From JAGDXZ01 sp049966915 (lineage in GTDB: Archaea > Micrarchaeota > Micrarchaeia > Micrarchaeales > CABMGC01), in the NCBI GenBank assembly GCA_049966915.1, contig JBMFTS010000010.1, positions 1 through 16,122 of the forward strand: DNA of 16,122 bases. Reading direction: 5' to 3'. Below, piece by piece: positions 13,153 through 16,122 of the stretch. Numbering within the stretch: position 1 is the first letter of the stretch; each line of letters opens with the position of its first letter. The position numbers and the translations under genes were made by a program. A model generated the notes under the pieces. That model saw only the letters and a list, made by a program, of their open reading frames with translations, was not told the origin of the DNA and made no database searches.

Positions 13153-15203
13153 CAGTTAAGAAGCAGGGCAGGATAGCATGCATTCATCACTGACGCGTTG
13201 CCGCTATAACTTAGCAGAGTGCCGTAAAACGAATACAGGCTCATCCCGCTTGTGCCGTTGCTCAACAGCATTACTGGAGTATTCAAGGCTGCGTAGTAAT
13301 TCATGCAAGAGTTATATGACATTGTAGAATTGCCAACCTTGCAGACCCCGTTTGAAATTGAAATCAGCACAGGATCCTTGCCCAGCGCGCTGGCCTTTGC
13401 GCCTATGCTGCTGGCGCACGAATACAAATTCAAAGTGGGAGTGCCGTTTACTGCTATTATTATGTATTTTGAACCTTTTACTGCGCTTGCAAATGCGCTG
13501 AAAGGCGCGTGCGCGTTAGCATAAGCCGCAAGCGCGTAAGTGGCTACAACATATGCCAGTATTATTATTGCAACAAGCTCCATGAGCATGTGCCAGTTTC
13601 TGGCTGTGCGCTTGTTCACCACCAGCTTTTTCTTGATCGACAGATATGATCTGATAAAGACCAGTACAAGAAGCACAAGAATTCCTATTATTATGGACAG
13701 CAGCGCTGCGAGCGCTGGCATTGAGGCGATTGCAGAAGAGTAAGGCAGGTGCAAACCATATGCCAACGGCCGTGCAAAAGCGCCGTCGACAGATCTGGCA
13801 ATCTCAGCAAGCCCTATCGAACTTGTGCTGTAGTGTGAAAGCATAGCAGATATGTTGAGAAGCGAGCTGCGCAGCGCGTACAAGCTGCTCAGGTTGCCAC
13901 TGCCCAGCTTGCTGTTGATGCCCATTTCTGCAAAAGCAAGGCTTTCAAGGCCTGCCTGCTGCGGATTGGTAAGCTGCGCTTCTAGCAGCTTGGCAGTATT
14001 GTTTGAAGCAAGGCCGAGTATGCTGTAATAGGTGGAGTTGAGCTTGCCGTAAATGCTGCTCAAATTGCGCAGCAGCACGGCAGTGCTGTTTACCGCGCTG
14101 CTTATGTTTTCGCTCAGATAGTTGCTTTGCAAGCTTGCATAGCTCTTCTCGAGAAGCACAAGGTCGTTAAGCACTGTAGAATTGTTCACGTGGCTCAGCA
14201 GGCTCTCCGCCCCGTTCACAACCGTGGAGTAATTGCCAAGCACAGTGTTAACAGTCCTTTGCAAAAGCGCAAGGCGCTGCCTTGAAAGCGTCGGGTATAT
14301 GTAGCCCAATTGTATTGAACCTGTTTTCTGAGCGAGCGCGAAAACGGCGCTGTTAGATATTGCAGAGCTGTTTATGGCATTGAATTCAGCCCGCATTTTA
14401 CTCAGCAAAGTGCCGTTGTATGTTAGCGCTTCGCAAAATCCCAAAGCGGTGCAATACCACGGCGCATTTGCCGGATTAGGATAGTTTATGCATGTTGCAA
14501 TCATGTTCGGAGTTACGTTTTCAGGCGGAAATATGGGGTTTTGGTAAAGTGCGCTGCTGACTTTTGAAATGTTGTAAAATGCGCTCTCCAGGCCCGCCAC
14601 CCTCTCGAGCACGTTGGTCTTGTTTATGCCATTGAGCAGCGAATAGAAAGAAGAATAGCTGGCGTTTAGCGCGTTGTACTGACTCTCGAACTTCATTATG
14701 CCCAGACCTAGCACGCCGCTTGGTCCAGAGGTGTTGTCAAGCACGTCCTTGCACACGGGAACTACCTGGCACGAATTGCAGTAGTTTGAAAGCGTGCACG
14801 TCAAACCAGTGTTGAGCCCGGTTTCTTGCAGGCAATCGTTTATGGGCCCTGCAGAAGAATCCTGGTACTCGTGCATCTGCACGCCAAGCTTTGAAAAGTT
14901 TATCTGTGAAAGCGCAGAGTTTATGGTGTAGTTGCGGATGATATCATAGATGCTCGTGGCGTTGAGCACGAAGCTGTCGCTCGAGGTATTGACCACGAAG
15001 TAAGGGGTTGTGCCATTGTAAAGAACGACATACTCGGTGCCTGAAAAGTTCATGTACACGGGCTTTAGCGACGCTATCAGCGACGGCGAAATGTTGTACT
15101 GCACGAGCAGCGTGTTCAGCTCTGTTGACGAATAAGAACGCGCATAGCCTAGCACGAGCGCGAGCAGAGCAACAGCAACAACTACGTGAAACCTAGCCGC
15201 CAT
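13152..15203 (-). CDS. Large surface membrane protein, heavily sequon-rich, with a C-terminal four-Cys domain
   Basis: This 683-aa protein of unknown family has a signal peptide or anchor at 1-23 (VVVAVALLALVLGYA). A long outside region (24-495) follows, rich in Asn, Ser, Tyr and Leu and probably largely helical. The whole protein has more than 20 N-x-S/T sequons, most of them in this region. A cysteine cluster sits near 122-151 (NDCLQ, LTCTL, NYCNSC, VPVCKD). Two membrane segments at about 497-517 and 540-562 flank a basic cytoplasmic loop (KKKLVVNKRTARNWH). The C-terminal domain (563-683) opens PFSAFAS (P567 F568, F571, S573), has Cys596, 621, 633 and 676, and resembles the neighbouring 175-aa protein. 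A TATA box 27-35 nt upstream predicts a leader of about 5 nt. A surface or envelope role is inferred. Confidence 0.8.
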   Translation of the reverse strand: MAARFHVVVAVALLALVLGYARSYSSTELNTLLVQYNISPSLIASLKPVYMNFSGTEYVVLYNGTTPYFVVNTSSDSFVLNATSIYDIIRNYTINSALSQINFSKLGVQMHEYQDSSAGPINDCLQETGLNTGLTCTLSNYCNSCQVVPVCKDVLDNTSGPSGVLGLGIMKFESQYNALNASYSSFYSLLNGINKTNVLERVAGLESAFYNISKVSSALYQNPIFPPENVTPNMIATCINYPNPANAPWYCTALGFCEALTYNGTLLSKMRAEFNAINSSAISNSAVFALAQKTGSIQLGYIYPTLSRQRLALLQRTVNTVLGNYSTVVNGAESLLSHVNNSTVLNDLVLLEKSYASLQSNYLSENISSAVNSTAVLLRNLSSIYGKLNSTYYSILGLASNNTAKLLEAQLTNPQQAGLESLAFAEMGINSKLGSGNLSSLYALRSSLLNISAMLSHYSTSSIGLAEIARSVDGAFARPLAYGLHLPYSSAIASMPALAALLSIIIGILVLLVLVFIRSYLSIKKKLVVNKRTARNWHMLMELVAIIILAYVVATYALAAYANAHAPFSAFASAVKGSKYIIIAVNGTPTLNLYSCASSIGAKASALGKDPVLISISNGVCKVGNSTMSYNSCMNYYAALNTPVMLLSNGTSGMSLYSFYGTLLSYSGNASVMNACYPALLLN

Positions 15204-15230
15204 TCAACCAAAACATTTACTATTAAAAAG

Positions 15231-15238
15231 TTTTTATA
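15231..15238 (-). promoter_or_regulatory. TATA box of the 683-aa membrane gene
   Basis: The minus strand reads TATAAAAA, centred about 27 nt before 15208. The ATG is at 15203, so the message would have a leader of about 5 nt. The overlapping small partner gene has no box of its own and probably depends on this one. Confidence 0.55.
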
Positions 15239-15274
15239 TCTTTGCAGCAGACTCTGCGCTGGCAAGCACCAGCA

Positions 15275-15310
15275 ACAAACAAGAAAACAAAAACAAAAAC
15301 AAAAAAATCA
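15275..15310 (-). terminator. T-rich terminator after the first pilin gene
   Basis: On the minus strand a pyrimidine-rich run with T7 (15301-15307) and several T4-T5 tracts begins within 10 nt of the pilin stop. There is no stem. This fits archaeal intrinsic termination at oligo-T tracts and isolates the pilin from the following membrane gene. Confidence 0.6.
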
Positions 15311-15316
15311 AACAGT

Positions 15317-15832
15317 TTATGATACCTTTGCGGTTACTGTGCCTATTTCGGTTACGAGATTAGGCGTAGTGCCTCCTGATGCATTGTATATGGCCCATAT
15401 TGCTCCGCTGAATCCTGAACCAATCGAAGCAGGTATTGTAGTTATTCCTGAGGGATCTGTGAAAGCAGCAGTTACTGTTTGACCGCTGGTTAAAGTGGTA
15501 GTGCTAGGCATAAAGTTACCGGTAACTCCCCCAGATGGGCAGGTGTTACTGGTCATTGCGGTGCCTGTCGGTACAAAGCAAACGCTAACAGCACTCCATG
15601 ATGCCCCGGTTGCTTGGCCAACGGTAACTTTCAATGTGTTTGGTGTAGCAACAGGGTTGCTGCACAAGAAGCCCGATTGAGGAACACATGCCGTTCCGAG
15701 GAACGAGCTGCTGCTGAAGACTCCGAGGCTGAACAGTGCGCCGAGCACAACCGCGATTATGAGGATGGCCCAGCCGTATGTCATTAGGTATTCCATTGCG
15801 CTTTGTGCGCGCATTTTCTTCCACATATTCAT
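15317..15832 (-). CDS. Type IV pilin-like surface protein (class III-type prepilin signal)
   Basis: This is a 171-aa precursor if started at ATG 15832. The N-terminus MNMWKKMRAQSAMEYLMTYG has basic residues, a cleavage-like site between Ala9 and Gln10, and the QxxxExxL pattern with Glu at position +5 of the mature protein, as in archaeal prepilins cut by a prepilin peptidase. The hydrophobic assembly helix follows (about 17-39). The outer part is Thr/Ser/Gly-rich with four Cys (GTACVPQSGFLC, SVCFVP, NTCPSG) and one sequon, ending VTEIGTVTAKVS. GTG 15862 also opens the frame but lies only 3 nt from the TATA box; ATG 15832 has GG 7 nt upstream. A second copy lies upstream (16046-16122). Fibre or adhesin function is inferred; pilus assembly genes are not in view. 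Confidence 0.85.
   Translation of the reverse strand: MNMWKKMRAQSAMEYLMTYGWAILIIAVVLGALFSLGVFSSSSFLGTACVPQSGFLCSNPVATPNTLKVTVGQATGASWSAVSVCFVPTGTAMTSNTCPSGGVTGNFMPSTTTLTSGQTVTAAFTDPSGITTIPASIGSGFSGAIWAIYNASGGTTPNLVTEIGTVTAKVS
15324..15353. repeat. Direct repeat, copy 1 (pilin 3' end)
   Basis: This 30-bp segment encodes part of the conserved pilin C-terminus and recurs at 16053-16082 with 27 of 30 identical bases. It reflects gene duplication with a conserved protein end, and could also support recombination between pilin copies. Confidence 0.6.
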
Positions 15833-15864
15833 AACATCGCCTTGCGTATATAGCAACTTCACAA

Positions 15865-15872
15865 TTTATAAA
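15865..15872 (-). promoter_or_regulatory. TATA box of the first pilin gene
   Basis: TTTATAAA is self-complementary and centred about 27 nt from 15841, where GGCGAT begins on the minus strand 9 nt before ATG 15832. The message would start at the Shine-Dalgarno-like motif. A second box-like stretch (CTATATA, about 15846-15852) is less well placed. Confidence 0.6.
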
Positions 15873-15988
15873 GTTTGCTAAGCCACAACACAACAACACA
15901 TCGAACTAGTTTGTGCCTTGCTAACTAAAACGAGTAATGCTGCACATATCCAGGCGTGCTATTAAACCTTCAGACACAAACCTTGAGC
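15873..15988. other. Intergenic spacer between tandem pilin genes
   Basis: I see no convincing ORF, RNA gene or strong palindrome in this stretch. It includes a CA-rich segment (15884-15899). It separates the promoter of the first pilin from the terminator of the second. Confidence 0.4.
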
Positions 15989-16035
15989 AAATAAAATAAA
16001 AAGTAAAAAAGAAATAATAGAAAAATTAAAACAAA
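15989..16035 (-). terminator. T-rich terminator after the second pilin gene
   Basis: The minus strand carries several T4-T6 tracts starting about 11 nt past the stop of the partial pilin gene. It resembles the run after the first pilin gene, so each pilin seems to be its own transcription unit. Confidence 0.55.
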
Positions 16036-16045
16036 CTGCTCGCAA

Positions 16046-16122
16046 TCACGAAACTTTTGCGGTTACCGTGCCTATTTCTGTTTGTAAGCCAGAGGTAGTT
16101 CCTTGGGTATAGTAAGCCCAGA
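16046..16122 (-). CDS. Second type IV pilin-like protein (C-terminal part only)
   Basis: Only the last 24 residues and the stop are inside the window. They end LQTEIGTVTAKVS, against LVTEIGTVTAKVS in the first pilin, and both have a WA-x-Y segment 20-24 residues from the end. Over 30 nt (16053-16082 against 15324-15353) the DNA differs at three positions, all silent. The gene is a tandem paralogue; the rest lies beyond the edge. Confidence 0.8.
   Translation of the reverse strand, partial: WAYYTQGTTSGLQTEIGTVTAKVS
16053..16082. repeat. Direct repeat, copy 2 (pilin 3' end)
   Basis: This is the partner of the repeat at 15324-15353. The three differences are silent in the pilin reading frame. 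Confidence 0.6.

Noticed and set aside
15275..15310. Short A-rich repeats resembling tandem repeats or a CRISPR leader
   Set aside because: Units are irregular with no spacers; as the reverse complement it is a T-rich terminator directly after the pilin stop.
1..16122. tRNA, rRNA, CRISPR or transposase genes
   Set aside because: I looked in all gaps and found no cloverleaf, repeat-spacer array or mobile element motif. Every intergenic gap is short, the longest being about 210 nt.

Overview
The window looks like chromosomal DNA of a small-genome archaeon. Translation, replication and secretion proteins are all of archaeal type (L30e, archaeal S12/S7/EF-2, archaeal DnaG, Hjc, a Ser/His/Asp signal peptidase). 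Promoters are archaeal TATA boxes, termination looks T-rich, and leaders are very short. The pilin N-terminus (QSAMEYLMTYGWAILI) and the many Asn- and Ser-rich membrane proteins resemble Micrarchaeota/DPANN archaea. That placement is inference from pattern memory, since no database could be searched.

Layout, left to right. Bases 1-211 hold a probable divergent promoter region with a perfect 8+5+8 palindrome around a TATA-like core, and possibly the first codons of a basic leftward protein. Next come smc and an unusual signal peptidase I, overlapping by 1 nt (212-4644, +). A compact str-type operon follows: rpl30e, rps12, rps7 and the EF-2 gene (4785-8530, +). NusA, which usually lies between L30e and S12 in archaea, is absent. 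A double-length Lrp-like regulator (8596-9774, +) converges on a leftward pair, a small TOPRIM protein and DnaG (11546-9783, -). That pair shares a divergent promoter with the Holliday junction resolvase hjc (11693-12076, +). The rest is leftward surface biology: an unrecognised 141-aa protein, two overlapping membrane genes, and two tandem pilin-like genes, the last cut by the window edge.

The genes fall into three themes: chromosome maintenance (SMC, DnaG, small TOPRIM, Hjc), translation (L30e, S12, S7, EF-2), and the cell surface (signal peptidase, pilins, glycosylation-rich membrane proteins).

Four observations stand out. EF-2 has His instead of the near-invariant P-loop Asp. S12 has a rewritten decoding-centre loop. 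Two adjacent membrane proteins share an apparently undescribed four-cysteine domain. Nine genes have GG exactly 7 nt before the start codon, which supports several non-ATG or internal start choices.
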